A DNA stretch of 64,000 bases, from contig JAISTR010000043.1 in assembly GCA_031272515.1 (NCBI GenBank), positions 1 to 64,000 on the forward strand. The letters run 5' to 3'. The stretch comes from Erysipelotrichaceae bacterium. GTDB taxonomy: Bacteria; Bacillota_I; Bacilli_A; Erysipelotrichales; Erysipelotrichaceae. Position numbers and translations under genes: made by a program. Below, one piece after another: positions 7,271 through 17,330 of this stretch (its first letter is position 1; every line of letters starts with the position of its first letter). The notes under the pieces were generated by a model. The model was not told the origin of the DNA. It saw nothing but the letters and a program-made list of their open reading frames with translations, and did no database searches.

Positions 7271-8605
7271 CTACTGGTAAGTGCTTCGCTGTTTCGCCTT
7301 CGCCCTCTCCTTTTGTGCTTCCTTGATTAAGGAACGGATGGCCTCGCGCTTTTTCTTGCGCTTGACACTGGCAATCTGCTCCCGCATTTTTTTCTTGTAA
7401 CCGGGTTTTACCTTTTTGGAGGACTGGGCGAGGATCCTTTGAATATCGGGATCGGTTTCCTTCTTTTTTCTGTAGCCGCTGCGTTTTTTTACGGTGGTGA
7501 AGCCTGTATTTTTATAACGGCGCTCCTCAAACACAATCCCACGGGCTTTGAGCTGTGCCAATCTGCCGGCGTCGCTGGGCTTTAACAGCAGATAGCAGGT
7601 CCCCTTGCGGCCGCTGCGGCCGGTCCGGCCAGCGCGGTGAATATAATAGTCCAGATCCTTGGGCAGGCCCAGGCTGATGACATCGGTGATGGTATCGGCG
7701 TCCAGGCCCCTGGAGGCAACATCGCTGCAAACCACATAGCGGACACTCTCATTTTTCATGGCCGCCAAGAGTCTCAGGCGCTGGTGGGCGTCCTGGCTGC
7801 TGGTATGGCAGTGGGCATCATAGCCATGACTTTGCAAGAAGGCGGCGGTCTCTTTCGCTTCGCTGGTGCTGTTGGCAAAAATCAGGCAGACATCCGGCAC
7901 AAAGGTTGGCAGGATCAAAAGCAGGGTTTCTTGTAGACTCTTTTCTCTGGTCGAGACTAAAATGTGCAAAATCTGCGGGTCAAACTCGGCGTCACTGGTA
8001 TGGACAACCACCAGCTGCTTTGCCAGCTTGCGGTAAAGGTTGAGCTCTTCTTTTTTGGCTGTTGCGCCAAAGAAGAGGATTTGACTGTTATCGATTTGGT
8101 TTACAATCGAGGTCAGTGGCGCTATAAAGCCATCCTGCAAGACCATATCGGCTTCATCCACCACCAGCATCTTTATTGATGACAGGGCGCTTTTGGGAAA
8201 GCCGGCAACCACTTTGGCTGCCTGGGAGACGGTACCGATGAGGACCTGCGGCGGCTCCTTAAACGAAAACACCTCGCGGCGCACCCCGGCCGCAAAGCCG
8301 ATGCGAAGCTCGGGCAAAACTTCTTTTAAGTGCATTGCCAGATCACGAATCTGCCGGGCCAGCTCCAGGGTCGGGGCGACGATAATCGCCTGAAGGGCGT
8401 TTTGCTTTTGGTCCAGGATTTCCGCCAGCGGCAAAAGGAAGGCGTGGGTCTTACCGGTGCCGGTTTTCGCCATCGCCAGCAGGTTTTTGCCCTGTCTGCA
8501 AAGCGGAATCACCTTTTTTTGAATCGCCGTCAAACGTTTAAAACCAAGCAGGTGAATCAATTCCACCGTGCTGTCTTTGAAGGTCAAAGTGTCAAATGTC
8601 TTCAT
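7271..8605 (-). CDS. DEAD-box RNA helicase
   Basis: A 444-residue ATP-dependent RNA helicase with a Q motif (FKRLTAIQKKVIP), motif I AKTGTGKT, motif II VDEAD, motif III as GAT rather than SAT, motif V SDVASRGLD and motif VI HRAGRTGRSG. The C-terminal 80 residues are Lys/Arg-rich (KKRSGYRKKKE, KKKREAIRSL) and probably bind RNA nonspecifically, as in YfmL/CshB-type cold-shock and ribosome-assembly helicases. No ribosome site precedes ATG 8605; a TATACT box lies eight bases upstream, so the mRNA is predicted to be leaderless. Confidence 0.92.
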   Translation of the reverse strand: MKTFDTLTFKDSTVELIHLLGFKRLTAIQKKVIPLCRQGKNLLAMAKTGTGKTHAFLLPLAEILDQKQNALQAIIVAPTLELARQIRDLAMHLKEVLPELRIGFAAGVRREVFSFKEPPQVLIGTVSQAAKVVAGFPKSALSSIKMLVVDEADMVLQDGFIAPLTSIVNQIDNSQILFFGATAKKEELNLYRKLAKQLVVVHTSDAEFDPQILHILVSTREKSLQETLLLILPTFVPDVCLIFANSTSEAKETAAFLQSHGYDAHCHTSSQDAHQRLRLLAAMKNESVRYVVCSDVASRGLDADTITDVISLGLPKDLDYYIHRAGRTGRSGRKGTCYLLLKPSDAGRLAQLKARGIVFEERRYKNTGFTTVKKRSGYRKKKETDPDIQRILAQSSKKVKPGYKKKMREQIASVKRKKKREAIRSLIKEAQKERAKAKQRSTYQ

Positions 8606-8613
8606 ATGGTGAC

Positions 8614-8642
8614 AGTATACGTTTTTTTTCTCTGGAGTGCAA
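8614..8642 (-). promoter_or_regulatory. DEAD-box helicase promoter, probable leaderless start
   Basis: Minus-strand TTGCAC (8637-8642), 17-nt spacer, TATACT (8614-8619), eight bases before ATG 8605. It overlaps the divergent ispH promoter. Confidence 0.65.
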
Positions 8643-8644
8643 AA

Positions 8645-8663
8645 ATGCTATACTGAATTTGCT
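8645..8663 (+). promoter_or_regulatory. ispH promoter, probable leaderless start
   Basis: Extended -10 TGC-TATACT with TATACT at 8649-8654, nine bases before ATG 8664, and no ribosome binding site. The -35 region is only T-rich. Confidence 0.55.
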
Positions 8664-9572
8664 ATGAAAGTGACCAGAATTGTTCCGCAGGGCTATTGCA
8701 TGGGCGTCGTGCGCGCCTTGAAAATTGTTAAAGAGACCCTTTCAGACTATCCGGATACCCCGATTCACCTGCTGGGGATGATTGTGCACAACACCCAGCT
8801 CAATGAAGCTTTGGTGAAAAGCGGCGTCATCATCCATCAGGATGCCTTAAAAAGCCGCTCTGAATTATTGGATGAAATACAAAGCGGGGTGGTAATCTTC
8901 TCCGCCCATGGGGTTAGCCAAGAGATATATGACAGGGCCATCGCCAAGGGCTTGACTGTCGTAGATGCGTCCTGCCCGGATGTCATTTTGACCCACAATG
9001 TCATTTCTGAATATCTGAAACAGGATTGTAGAGTCCTGTATCTTGGCAAAAAGAATCATCCGGAAGCCGAGGCCGCCCTGTCGCTTGATCCCAAGCGGAT
9101 TTTGTTGATTGCCAGCGAAGACGATGCCAAGGCTTTAGCGTACAGCGAAGAAAAGACCGTAGCAATCACCCAGACCACAATGAGTCAGGAAGATGTCAAG
9201 GACTGGCTTGAAATCCTTTACCAAAAGCGACCGCAGTTATTTCTTTGCAAAGAAATCTGTGCGGCGACCCGCCAGCGCCAGGATGCCCTTTTGGACATCC
9301 AGGATGACCTTTTGGTAGTCGTCGGCGATCCCCTGTCCAATAACAGCCGCAACCTGGCGCGCATCGCCCGCCGCCGCCATCCAAAGCTCACCGTACTTTT
9401 TGTCAGCAGTGTTAAGGAACTAAAAAACCAGGACCTTTCCCCCTATCACAGTGCCTCTGTCACTTCCGGGGCTTCCACCCCGGGTATTTTGAGCCGGCAG
9501 GTCATCGAATACCTTGAAGCCTGGCCCAAAAAAACGGTGTTTCCACCGCTTACAGCTGACGATCTCTTATAA
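8664..9572 (+). CDS. ispH: 4-hydroxy-3-methylbut-2-enyl diphosphate reductase
   Basis: IspH/LytB reduces HMBPP to IPP and DMAPP, the last MEP step, with a [4Fe-4S] cluster. The 302-residue protein shows the three cluster Cys residues (GYCMGV at 12-17, DASCPDV, EICAATRQRQ), conserved His in MIVHN and SAHGV, and the SNNSRNL phosphate-binding motif. ATG 8664 is the family start; a GTG 27 bases upstream lies before the -10 box. The 3' end overlaps the convergent trmK gene by 23 bases. Confidence 0.95.
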   Translation: MKVTRIVPQGYCMGVVRALKIVKETLSDYPDTPIHLLGMIVHNTQLNEALVKSGVIIHQDALKSRSELLDEIQSGVVIFSAHGVSQEIYDRAIAKGLTVVDASCPDVILTHNVISEYLKQDCRVLYLGKKNHPEAEAALSLDPKRILLIASEDDAKALAYSEEKTVAITQTTMSQEDVKDWLEILYQKRPQLFLCKEICAATRQRQDALLDIQDDLLVVVGDPLSNNSRNLARIARRRHPKLTVLFVSSVKELKNQDLSPYHSASVTSGASTPGILSRQVIEYLEAWPKKTVFPPLTADDLL

Positions 9573-10209
9573 GTTTTTCATAAACCGCAATGCGCCAGTC
9601 GCGGTTTTCGCTCTGGCGGACCTGCCTGACTTTCAATAAACGCTCCAAATCCTCCCGGATATAGGCATACCACAGCGCATCTTTGCGCTTTTTTAAGCAG
9701 GGACCCAGAAAGATGTCCTCTTTGGTATAGGGGGGATGAGCCTTAGGCAAAACCTTGAGGATCTGATAGAAGTGCTCGTCATACACCAGCTCTTCTTCAG
9801 CAATACTCAGCGAATTCTCACTCAGCCATTGGCGCAGCCGGTACGGTTTGCGGTTGGCTTGAATCAAGAGGTAGTCAAAGGCTGAGAGCTGAGAGAGCCA
9901 GGGGGTCAGGATATGGGAGATCGTCTCTACCCCCAAACCAGCCAGCACCACCACATCCGCCTCTAAAAAAGCTGGTGCCAAGCCGTCTGCCAGTACCAGC
10001 TCAATGCGGTCCTGTAAGCCGGTGATTGCGATATTTGTACGGGCTTTGTTAAGAGGGCCGGCTTTATTGTCGGACGCAAAGACCTTTGGACTCTTGTTAT
10101 TCAAGACTAAAGCACAGGGTAAAAGGCCGTGGTCGGTACCGATATCCGCGACCACAGCCCCGTCATAAATCATATTGTAGATGGCAGTCAAACGCGCTGA
10201 CAGGTTCAT
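9550..10209 (-). CDS. trmK: tRNA (adenine22-N1)-methyltransferase
   Basis: TrmK uses SAM to methylate A22 in the D-loop/stem of tRNA. The 219-residue protein starts [14 protein letters not shown] and carries the SAM-binding motif VADIGTDHGLLP, a SDNKAGPLNKA acidic loop and VLAGLG, which replaces the usual catalytic GMGG. A C-terminal helical region follows. Its ATG overlaps the rpoD stop (TGATG), the usual rpoD-trmK coupling in Bacillota, and it closes the long phoH-to-trmK operon. Confidence 0.9.
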   Translation of the reverse strand: MNLSARLTAIYNMIYDGAVVADIGTDHGLLPCALVLNNKSPKVFASDNKAGPLNKARTNIAITGLQDRIELVLADGLAPAFLEADVVVLAGLGVETISHILTPWLSQLSAFDYLLIQANRKPYRLRQWLSENSLSIAEEELVYDEHFYQILKVLPKAHPPYTKEDIFLGPCLKKRKDALWYAYIREDLERLLKVRQVRQSENRDWRIAVYEKLIRDRQL

Positions 10210-11381
10210 CAGTTCTTGTCGATAAAATCGCGCAGGCGCTTGGAGCGGGAAGGATGGCGCAGCTTGCGCAGGGCTTTCGCCTCAATCTGGCGGATGCGCT
10301 CGCGGGTTACATTGAATTCCTTGCCCACTTCCTCCAGGGTCCTGGTCTTGCCATCATATAGCCCAAAGCGCAGGCGCAGTACCTTTTCCTCGCGTTCGGT
10401 CAAGCCTTCCAGCGTGTAGTTGATTTCATCCTTCAACAGCTGGCTGTTGGCATATTCATCCGGGGACATCGCCTCTTTGTCTTCGATAAAGTCCCCCAGA
10501 TGGGAGTCGTCCTCCTCCCCAATCGGGGTTTCCAGCGAGACCGGTTCCAGGGCGATTTTCTGGATCTCCCGGACTTTTTCCGGGGACACATTCTCCATCT
10601 TCGCCGCGATTTCCTCAGCGGTCGGATCCCGGCCCAAATCCTGGACCAGCTGACGCTGCACGCGGGTCAGCTTGTTGATGGTTTCAACCATGTGTACGGG
10701 AATGCGGATGGTGCGTGCCTGGTCCGCAATCGCCCGGGTGATTGCCTGGCGGATCCACCAGGTGGCATAGGTCGAAAACTTGAAGCCTTTGGTATAGTCG
10801 AATTTATCGACCGCCTTGATTAGGCCCATGTTGCCTTCCTGAATCAAATCCAGAAACAGCATGCCCCGGCCTACATATTTTTTCGCAATCGAAACCACCA
10901 GCCGCAGGTTGGCGGAAATCAGGATGTTCTTGGCATCCGTATCCCCCTGTTCAATCCGTTTCGCCAACTCCGGTTCATCCTCCGGCTTCAAAAGATTGAC
11001 CCGGCCGATGTCCTTGAGGTACATCTTCACCGGATCATTCACCCGGGAAGCGGTATTTTCCGCAAAGGACTGCTCCAATGAACTCAAAGTCGCGGCTTCA
11101 ATGTTGTCATTGATGCTGTCGACATCATCGACGGCATTGAAATCCACGTTTTCATCCAAAGCATCCTCAATATCCTCATCACTGTCTTCATCCGGCTCTT
11201 CGCTCTCGTCGCTGACTTCAATCTCGTTTTTCTTGAACCATTCAAACAGTTCTTCCGACTCCGCATCCGAGAGGTCCAGATGGTCCACAGCCTCCAGGAC
11301 TTCCTGCTGGGTAATCGGACCCTGGGCTGCTTTTTGTTTAAATTCATTTTTTAATTCATCCAGTGTTTTCAATTCTTTCAT
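10209..11381 (-). CDS. rpoD: RNA polymerase primary sigma factor
   Basis: Housekeeping sigma-70, 390 residues. Region 1.1-like N-terminus and an acidic stretch ([16 protein letters not shown]) precede region 1.2 ([11 protein letters not shown]), region 2 with the -10 recognition helix ([10 protein letters not shown]), region 3 and region 4.2 ([18 protein letters not shown]). ATG 11381 has AGGGAGAAGCT upstream; the earlier in-frame ATG-like start at 11396 overlaps dnaG. It follows dnaG as in the macromolecular synthesis operon. Confidence 0.97.
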   Translation of the reverse strand: MKELKTLDELKNEFKQKAAQGPITQQEVLEAVDHLDLSDAESEELFEWFKKNEIEVSDESEEPDEDSDEDIEDALDENVDFNAVDDVDSINDNIEAATLSSLEQSFAENTASRVNDPVKMYLKDIGRVNLLKPEDEPELAKRIEQGDTDAKNILISANLRLVVSIAKKYVGRGMLFLDLIQEGNMGLIKAVDKFDYTKGFKFSTYATWWIRQAITRAIADQARTIRIPVHMVETINKLTRVQRQLVQDLGRDPTAEEIAAKMENVSPEKVREIQKIALEPVSLETPIGEEDDSHLGDFIEDKEAMSPDEYANSQLLKDEINYTLEGLTEREEKVLRLRFGLYDGKTRTLEEVGKEFNVTRERIRQIEAKALRKLRHPSRSKRLRDFIDKN

Positions 11382-11392
11382 AGCTTCTCCCT

Positions 11393-13135
11393 TCAAATTC
11401 GTTTGCCCACAAGTTCATGACGGCGTTTTTTCAGTTCACTGATCTTGGCCATCCGCGCATCCTCGTCGCTGGCGCTCATGATCTGCCGGGACTTGATGCC
11501 GGCGATGCTGGCATCAATGGCAGCCAGCTGGATTTGATCTATGGCTTCGGCGACAATGGCGGGGCTGTATGCCGCACTCAGGACTTCCGATTCGCTGATG
11601 TGCAGTACATAGTCAATCAAGGCTTCCTGCTGTAACATGCTGAGAAAATCAGCCAGGACCATTGTATCATGCGTCCGGTAATAATTCATCAGGACCATTG
11701 TGACCTGCTGGGGGATCGGATGGATCAGATAATCGAGCTTCTGCTGATACAAACCCACCGCCTCCTTGTTTTGTAACATCTGCGAAATCAGGGTATCCTC
11801 CGCCAGTAAAGTATCGCGTTTTCTGGGCTTCTTTACAATAACCGGACGGACGGTTTTGACCTTCTTGGGCAAAAGCCCGGCCAGAATCGCGGCCTCGATG
11901 CCGGTTTTCTCTGACAAGAGTGCCAGGTAGCTCTGCTGGTCAAATTCCTCCGATAATAAGGCGATTCTGCCAACAATTTCCCTGGCATAATCCTGGCGCT
12001 GGCTGAAGTTATTGAGATCGTATTTCTCAAGGAGGTACTCCATCAGAAATTCGATCCAGGACAGCGGCCGGCTGACCAGGGTGCGCAGGGCCTCATTTCC
12101 GAATTTACGGCGGTATTCATCCGGATCCAGGCCGTTTAAGCCGGTGACAACTTCCACCTTGAAGCGGTGTTCAAATAACAGCGAACCGCTCTTGTAGGCG
12201 GCACTGCGGCCGGCAGGGTCTCCATCATAGCACAAACGCACCGTATCGCAAGCTTTTTTTAATAATTCAATCTGGTTTTGCGTCAAAGCGGTACCCAGGG
12301 CTGCCACCCCGGCTTCGATACCGCAAGCATAGAGGGCCATCACATCAATGACCCCTTCCGCCAGGGTAATAGCCCCTTCGCTGCGGCTCTTCTTTTTGGC
12401 GATATCATAGTGAAAGAGCTGGTCGCCTTTGGTGTAGAGGATGGTTTCCCCGGTGTTGAGATACTTGGGGGACTGCTCCGCAACTAGCGCCCGGGCACTG
12501 AAGCCGACCGGGTTGCCGTTTGCGTCAAAGAGCGGAAACAATAAGCGGTTGGCGTAGCTGTCGCGAAGTCCGCCCTCAAAGTCCTTGACCAAATCCAAAG
12601 CGATCAAATCATCGGCCTTGTAGCCTTTTTTAATAAGATAGGTTCCCAGTTCCCCGGGATCATAGCCAATTTGAAAGGCTTCCTGCACCTCTGGGGAAAT
12701 TCCCCTTTCCTTCAGGTATTCCACCACCGGCTTGCCCGCCTGGGTAGAGAGCTGATAGCGGCAGAAGGCAATCGCCTCTTTCAACAGTTTGTGCTCTTTA
12801 TCATATTTGGAGACCGGTTTCTGGTAGAGGTCGCTGGCTTTGACCTCCAGCTGGATGCCGCTGTATTCAGCGACCTTTAAAACGCTCTCCAGAAAGGACA
12901 GGTTTTCATATTTGCTGACAAACTGGAAGACATTGCCGCCCTCCCCGCAGACAAAGCACTTGAAAATCTGGCGTTCTGGGGAAACCGAAAGCGAGGGATT
13001 GTGGTCATCATGAAAGGGACAGGTCGTCACAAAACTCTTGCCTGCCTTCTTTAAGGGCAGATAGCGGGAAATCACCTCGACGATGTCGCTGTGGGCCCGC
13101 ACCTCATCAATTTGGGTTTCACTCAATCGCGCCAA
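11393..13135 (-). CDS. dnaG: DNA primase
   Basis: DnaG makes RNA primers for replication. The 580-residue protein has an N-terminal CHC2 zinc finger (CPFHDDH...FKCFVCG, residues 39-63), the RNA polymerase domain with TOPRIM acidic motifs ([11 protein letters not shown] and CYDGDPAG), and a helicase-interacting C-terminal domain that is recognisable but divergent. It lies nine bases after glyS and 11 bases before rpoD, in the expected operon order. Confidence 0.96.
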   Translation of the reverse strand: MARLSETQIDEVRAHSDIVEVISRYLPLKKAGKSFVTTCPFHDDHNPSLSVSPERQIFKCFVCGEGGNVFQFVSKYENLSFLESVLKVAEYSGIQLEVKASDLYQKPVSKYDKEHKLLKEAIAFCRYQLSTQAGKPVVEYLKERGISPEVQEAFQIGYDPGELGTYLIKKGYKADDLIALDLVKDFEGGLRDSYANRLLFPLFDANGNPVGFSARALVAEQSPKYLNTGETILYTKGDQLFHYDIAKKKSRSEGAITLAEGVIDVMALYACGIEAGVAALGTALTQNQIELLKKACDTVRLCYDGDPAGRSAAYKSGSLLFEHRFKVEVVTGLNGLDPDEYRRKFGNEALRTLVSRPLSWIEFLMEYLLEKYDLNNFSQRQDYAREIVGRIALLSEEFDQQSYLALLSEKTGIEAAILAGLLPKKVKTVRPVIVKKPRKRDTLLAEDTLISQMLQNKEAVGLYQQKLDYLIHPIPQQVTMVLMNYYRTHDTMVLADFLSMLQQEALIDYVLHISESEVLSAAYSPAIVAEAIDQIQLAAIDASIAGIKSRQIMSASDEDARMAKISELKKRRHELVGKRI

Positions 13136-13144
13136 GTCATTGCC

Positions 13145-14518
13145 TCAAAAACGGAGCTTTTTTAACAGCACTGCTTCCACTTCACTGATGGGTATGCGTT
13201 CCTGCTCCATGGTGTCACGGTCCCGCAGGGTCACACAGCCATCATTTTCACTATCAAAGTCATAAGTCAGGCAATAAGGAGTCCCCACCGCATCCTGACG
13301 GCGGTAGCGCTTGCCGATTGAACCGGTATCATCCGTGGTAACGGTGGTCAAACGCAAGAGCTGCCGGTATAAGTCCAGTGCAGGCTCGTTGAGCTGTTTC
13401 GATAGTGGCAATACCGCCACTTTATAGGGAGCCAGAAATGGATGCAGGTGAAGCACCGTGCGGACATCATCCACCAGCTGCTCTTCTTCATAGGCTTCGC
13501 ATAAAAAAGTCAGCACCAGCCGGTCGACCCCGACCGCCGGTTCCACGCAGTATGGCAGGTATTTCTCGCCGGTATTGGGATCCTGATACTCCAGGTTTTG
13601 TTTCGAGCATTCCTGATGGCGGGCCAGGTCATAGTCGGTCCGATCCGCAATTCCCCATAGCTCCCCCCAACCAAAGGGAAAGCGGTATTCGATGTCGGAA
13701 GTGCCCTTGGAATAAAAGGCGAGCTCTTGGGGACTGTGTTCGCGCAAGCGCAGGTTTTCCTCGCTCAAGCCCAGACTCAAGAGCCAGTTCATGCAGAAAT
13801 GCTTGAAGTGCTCATACCATTCCAGATCCTTGCCCGGTTCACAGAAGAATTCCATCTCCATCTGCTCAAACTCCCGGGTCCGAAAGGTAAAGTTGCCCGG
13901 GGTGATTTCGTTGCGGAAGGATTTTCCGATCTGGCCGATGCCAAAGGGAATCTTCTTGCGGGTAGCCCGCTGCACATTCTTGAAGTTCACAAAAATGCCC
14001 TGAGCGGTCTCCGGCCGTAAGTACAGGGTGTTCTTCGCATCTTCCACAACCCCCTGAAAGGTCTTGAACATCAGGTTGAACTGCCGGATCGGCGTGAAGT
14101 CATGCTTGCCGCAGTGCGGACAGGCAATCTGGTTTTCGGCAATGTAGGCTTCCATCTGTTCGTTGGTCATTTTGGTGGCGTCGACCTTGCCCTTGGAGAC
14201 CTCCTCAATCAGCTGGTCCGCGCGAAAGCGGCTCTTGCAGTGCCGGCAGTCCATCAGCGGGTCCGCAAAGGTGCTCAAGTGGCCGCTGGCCTGCCAGACC
14301 AGCGGATTCATCAGAATCGCCGCGTCCAGCCCCACATTATAGGGATTCTCGGTGATAAACTTCTGCCACCAGGCCTTCTTGACATTATTTTTCAGCTCCA
14401 CTCCCATCGGTCCGTAGTCGAAGGTACTGGAAAGCCCCCCGTAGATTTCCGAACTCTGAAAGATAAAACCGGTATTTTTCGCATGCGCAATCAAAGCATC
14501 CAGATTTTTTAAAGACAT
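13145..14518 (-). CDS. glyS: Glycyl-tRNA synthetase, dimeric class II type
   Basis: Charges tRNA-Gly. The 457-residue single-chain enzyme belongs to the alpha2 type (eukaryote/Gram-positive form), not the tetrameric GlyQ/GlyS form. It starts with [13 protein letters not shown]-like sequence (residues 16-28) and shows motif 2 ([25 protein letters not shown]) and motif 3 ([11 protein letters not shown]), plus a C-terminal anticodon-binding domain. A CxxC pair insertion ([17 protein letters not shown]) is typical. The gap to recO is 13 bases, leaving no room for a T-box. Confidence 0.96.
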   Translation of the reverse strand: MSLKNLDALIAHAKNTGFIFQSSEIYGGLSSTFDYGPMGVELKNNVKKAWWQKFITENPYNVGLDAAILMNPLVWQASGHLSTFADPLMDCRHCKSRFRADQLIEEVSKGKVDATKMTNEQMEAYIAENQIACPHCGKHDFTPIRQFNLMFKTFQGVVEDAKNTLYLRPETAQGIFVNFKNVQRATRKKIPFGIGQIGKSFRNEITPGNFTFRTREFEQMEMEFFCEPGKDLEWYEHFKHFCMNWLLSLGLSEENLRLREHSPQELAFYSKGTSDIEYRFPFGWGELWGIADRTDYDLARHQECSKQNLEYQDPNTGEKYLPYCVEPAVGVDRLVLTFLCEAYEEEQLVDDVRTVLHLHPFLAPYKVAVLPLSKQLNEPALDLYRQLLRLTTVTTDDTGSIGKRYRRQDAVGTPYCLTYDFDSENDGCVTLRDRDTMEQERIPISEVEAVLLKKLRF

Positions 14519-14531
14519 CGTTTCATCCTTT

Positions 14532-15266
14532 CTACAGCAGTTTCAACAACCGCAAAGAAGTCTCTTTAATTCCCGTATATTGTACCATATATTCCCCCAA
14601 CAGCCCCAGCAAACCAGTCGCGATCTCCCCTTCCTTCTCCAGGATCTCCAGATTTTTGAAACCGGCGTGATTCAGCCAGCGAAACTGCTTGAGACTGTTT
14701 GACTCCAAAGGCTCAATTCCTTCCAGTAAACGGTGGCGCTCACAAAGAAAGCCGCCGGCTTTTACACTGATGGCTGTGACTTTCTTTTCGCCGCAAAGCA
14801 CGCAGCCTTCCGTATGGATTACCACGCCATTATGGGCCAAAAGCGAAACCATCGCCAATGAGAGCACCCACTTTGCGTCATGCCCTTGATGCCATAACTT
14901 CAGGCAGGTCTCTAATAATTCAAAGCAAAACGGCGCGTCGAGCGGCATGTGGTAGAGCTGGCTGGACAGCCACTCATTTAAAAGCGAGGCCGCACTCACG
15001 GTATTGAAGTCGGACAGGACGTGATGATAGGATTCCAATAGCTTGGCACTTTGCAAAACCAACAGGCTGCGGCCATTGTCGCTTAACAAAAACTCACTGA
15101 AGACAAAGGGATTGGTGGCACTGCGGTTTTTCGCCAGCGGCTTGCGCAGTCCCCTGGCCTTGCAGGAGTATACAGACTCACTGCTTAAAAGCGTGAGGAT
15201 GCTTTCGTATTCGCCCACCTCGACCTCGCGTATTACAAAGGCCTGAATCTTTTGGGTCTCAGCCAA
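14532..15266 (-). CDS. recO: DNA repair protein RecO
   Basis: RecO helps load RecA on SSB-coated single-stranded DNA. The 244-residue product starts at TTG 15266 inside the end of era (8-nt overlap); the open frame extends upstream by 22 unlikely residues. It has the N-terminal OB fold ([18 protein letters not shown]), a helical core and a Cys-rich site ([10 protein letters not shown] then GGFLCERH). Operon order era-recO-glyS is standard in Bacillota. Confidence 0.9.
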   Translation of the reverse strand: MAETQKIQAFVIREVEVGEYESILTLLSSESVYSCKARGLRKPLAKNRSATNPFVFSEFLLSDNGRSLLVLQSAKLLESYHHVLSDFNTVSAASLLNEWLSSQLYHMPLDAPFCFELLETCLKLWHQGHDAKWVLSLAMVSLLAHNGVVIHTEGCVLCGEKKVTAISVKAGGFLCERHRLLEGIEPLESNSLKQFRWLNHAGFKNLEILEKEGEIATGLLGLLGEYMVQYTGIKETSLRLLKLL

Positions 15267-16149
15267 GTTCGGTGTACCCCAGCTCGCTGAGCCGTCCCGG
15301 CTTGTTGCGCCAGTCTTTCTCCACCCGCACAAACAGTTGCAAAAACACCGGTCCGCCCAGTAACGCTTCGATGTCCTTGCGGGCGGCTGAGCCGATTTCG
15401 CGGATCATCGAGCCGTTTTTGCCAATCAGGATCGCCTTTTGACTATCGCGCTCAACCACGATGGTGGCATCCAGCAGATAGGTATCGCGGTTTTTGCTTA
15501 ACTGGTCCAAGACCACGGCTACTGCATGCGGTACTTCCTCCATGGTCAAAGCGACCGCTTTTTCCCGGATCAGCTCCCGGATGCGGAAGGACTCACTCAG
15601 CTCGGCCTTTTGCTCAGACGGGTAATACGGACTGGACTCTGGCAGATAGCGGCGGGTGACCTCAAGCAGGGTTTGCAGGTTATCTTGTTTCAAGGCGGAA
15701 ATCGGAATGAGTTCACTGAATTGATAGCGGGCCGCATAGCTTTCCAATAGGTCCAAGAGCTGTTTTTTTGTGAGCAGATCAATCTTGTTGAGTATCAGAA
15801 AGACCGGTTTTTTGAAATGGTCCAGCGACGCGATAATCGCTTCCTCCTCCCTGCCAAAGCGGCGGGAGCCATCCACCAGGTAGTAGATAAGATCGGCATC
15901 CGCCAAGCCGCTGTAAATGGACTTGTACATCATCGCCCCCAGCTTGTGGCGGGGTTTGTAGATGCCCGGTACATCGACGAAGATGTATTGGGTATCACTG
16001 GTGGTATGCACCCCGCGGATGATGTTGCGGGTGGTCTGCGGCCGGTCGGTGGTTATCGCAATCTTTTCCCCGACCAGGGCATTGAGCAGTGTGGACTTGC
16101 CGGTATTGGGTCTTCCCAGAAAACCGATAAAGCCGCAGCGAAAGCTCAT
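15259..16149 (-). CDS. era: GTPase Era
   Basis: Essential GTPase that assists 30S subunit assembly by binding the 3' end of 16S rRNA. In 296 residues it carries G1 GRPNTGKSTLLN, G2 region with TTRNIIRG, G3 DVPG, G4 NKID and G5 SALK, then a C-terminal KH domain (VERDSQKAILIGKNGSMIREIG). It overlaps cdd upstream by four bases and recO downstream, so translation is probably coupled. Confidence 0.97.
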   Translation of the reverse strand: MSFRCGFIGFLGRPNTGKSTLLNALVGEKIAITTDRPQTTRNIIRGVHTTSDTQYIFVDVPGIYKPRHKLGAMMYKSIYSGLADADLIYYLVDGSRRFGREEEAIIASLDHFKKPVFLILNKIDLLTKKQLLDLLESYAARYQFSELIPISALKQDNLQTLLEVTRRYLPESSPYYPSEQKAELSESFRIRELIREKAVALTMEEVPHAVAVVLDQLSKNRDTYLLDATIVVERDSQKAILIGKNGSMIREIGSAARKDIEALLGGPVFLQLFVRVEKDWRNKPGRLSELGYTELG

Positions 16150-16544
16150 TGCAGGTCCTCGCTGGAAAAGCTGTCCGGCAGAATTTCATCAATGGTGGTG
16201 ATGCGGGAGTCTTTGCCATTGCTTAAAACAATCGGTGTATCCCCTTTTAAAAGCTCGCTTAATACCTGGCGGCAGATGCCGCAGGGAGAGCCGAGCCGTT
16301 TGCCGTCACTGACGATGGCAATCGCCTTGATGTCGTTTTTGCGGACCCCGTTGCTGTAGGCGTTGAAGATTGCCGAACGCTCCCCGCATACCGTGGCTCC
16401 ATAGCTGGCATTCTCGATGTTGGCTCCAAGAAAATAGCGGCCGTCAAAGGTCTCCACCGCTGCCCCCACATGATAGTTCGAGTACGGGGCATAGGCATTG
16501 CCCATTGCCAGAAATGCCTGTTCAATCACTTTTTCGTATTCCAT
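16146..16544 (-). CDS. cdd: Cytidine deaminase
   Basis: Deaminates cytidine and deoxycytidine to uridine forms for pyrimidine salvage. The 132-residue enzyme has the active site HxE-type pattern CGERSA (catalytic Glu) and zinc-binding Cys in PCGICRQ, with NIENASYG for substrate binding. ATG 16544 is preceded by AGGAGGAACT; a longer frame upstream is rejected. It sits between dgkA and era as in many Bacillota. Confidence 0.95.
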   Translation of the reverse strand: MEYEKVIEQAFLAMGNAYAPYSNYHVGAAVETFDGRYFLGANIENASYGATVCGERSAIFNAYSNGVRKNDIKAIAIVSDGKRLGSPCGICRQVLSELLKGDTPIVLSNGKDSRITTIDEILPDSFSSEDLQ

Positions 16545-16555
16545 AGTTCCTCCTT

Positions 16556-16909
16556 TCAAAACATATGTTGGACTGCCATAAAGACGAAGATCCCCATGGC
16601 AATGATACAAAAGATCAAAACCGCTCCGGCCGCCATGTCCTTGGCTGCCTTAATCAGCGGATCCGGTTTTGTACTGACGCGGTCCGCCAGTTTTTCCAGG
16701 GCGCAGTTGAAGCTCTCCAAAGCCAGCACCCCACCAATCAAAATCCAGACCAGCACCCATTCATAGTTATAGAGCTTGAGCAGACAGCCGGCCAAAATGG
16801 TCAATAAACCCAAGAAAAGATGCAAGCGGATGTTTTTGTCCTTTGCCAATAACGCCAAACCGTTAAAGGCAAACACAAAGCGCCTTTTAAGCTCTTGCCA
16901 CCAAATCAT
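16556..16909 (-). CDS. dgkA: Undecaprenol/diacylglycerol kinase, DgkA type
   Basis: A 117-residue integral membrane kinase with three predicted helices (LHLFLGLLTILAGCLL, WVLVWILIGGVLALESFN, DMAAGAVLIFCIIAMGIFVF). The catalytic region ALESFNCALEKLADRVS keeps the two Glu and Asp of the family. Gram-positive members usually phosphorylate undecaprenol for cell-wall lipid recycling. The start at 16909 (MIWWQELKRRF) overlaps the end of ybeY by 23 bases. Confidence 0.88.
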   Translation of the reverse strand: MIWWQELKRRFVFAFNGLALLAKDKNIRLHLFLGLLTILAGCLLKLYNYEWVLVWILIGGVLALESFNCALEKLADRVSTKPDPLIKAAKDMAAGAVLIFCIIAMGIFVFMAVQHMF

Positions 16910-17330
16910 CCAGGATCTCCCTCTGCAGTGCTTCCATGACTTTGGACTCCGCTTCATTTTGATGGTCATAGCCCAAAAGATGCAATAAACCATGGGTAAA
17001 CAAAAAGGCGATTTCCCGCTTCTCGCTGTGCCCGTAAGCTTCTGCCTGCCGCGCTGCGGCATCGATATTAATCAGGATATCACCCAGATACCCTTCATCC
17101 AGGCTTTGCTCCCCTTCCCGGGACGCAAAGCTTAATACATCGGTGGTCTGATCCAGATTCCGGTAGCGCAAATTGAGTGCTTGCATCGGGACGTCACTAA
17201 GAAATAACACCGTCAGGGCATTGCCCTGCTCTTGTAAGTGAAGCAGGGTCCTCTTGGCGATTTGATTGAATAAGGACTGATAGCGATAAAGCGCTTTATT
17301 TTTGACTTTTTGGCGTATGGTCACTTCCAT
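16887..17330 (-). CDS. ybeY: Endoribonuclease YbeY
   Basis: A single-strand endoribonuclease for 16S rRNA 3' maturation and ribosome quality control, 147 residues. It has the zinc motif HGLLHLLGYDH near the C-terminus and the conserved TDVLSFASREG segment. ATG 17330 (MEVTIRQKV) is chosen over an upstream in-frame start because it fits family length; it overlaps the phoH end by 35 bases. Confidence 0.94.
   Translation of the reverse strand: MEVTIRQKVKNKALYRYQSLFNQIAKRTLLHLQEQGNALTVLFLSDVPMQALNLRYRNLDQTTDVLSFASREGEQSLDEGYLGDILINIDAAARQAEAYGHSEKREIAFLFTHGLLHLLGYDHQNEAESKVMEALQREILDDLVARA

Noticed and set aside
14519-14531. A T-box riboswitch before glyS
   Set aside because: Only 13 bases separate glyS from recO, and no T-box sequence is present.
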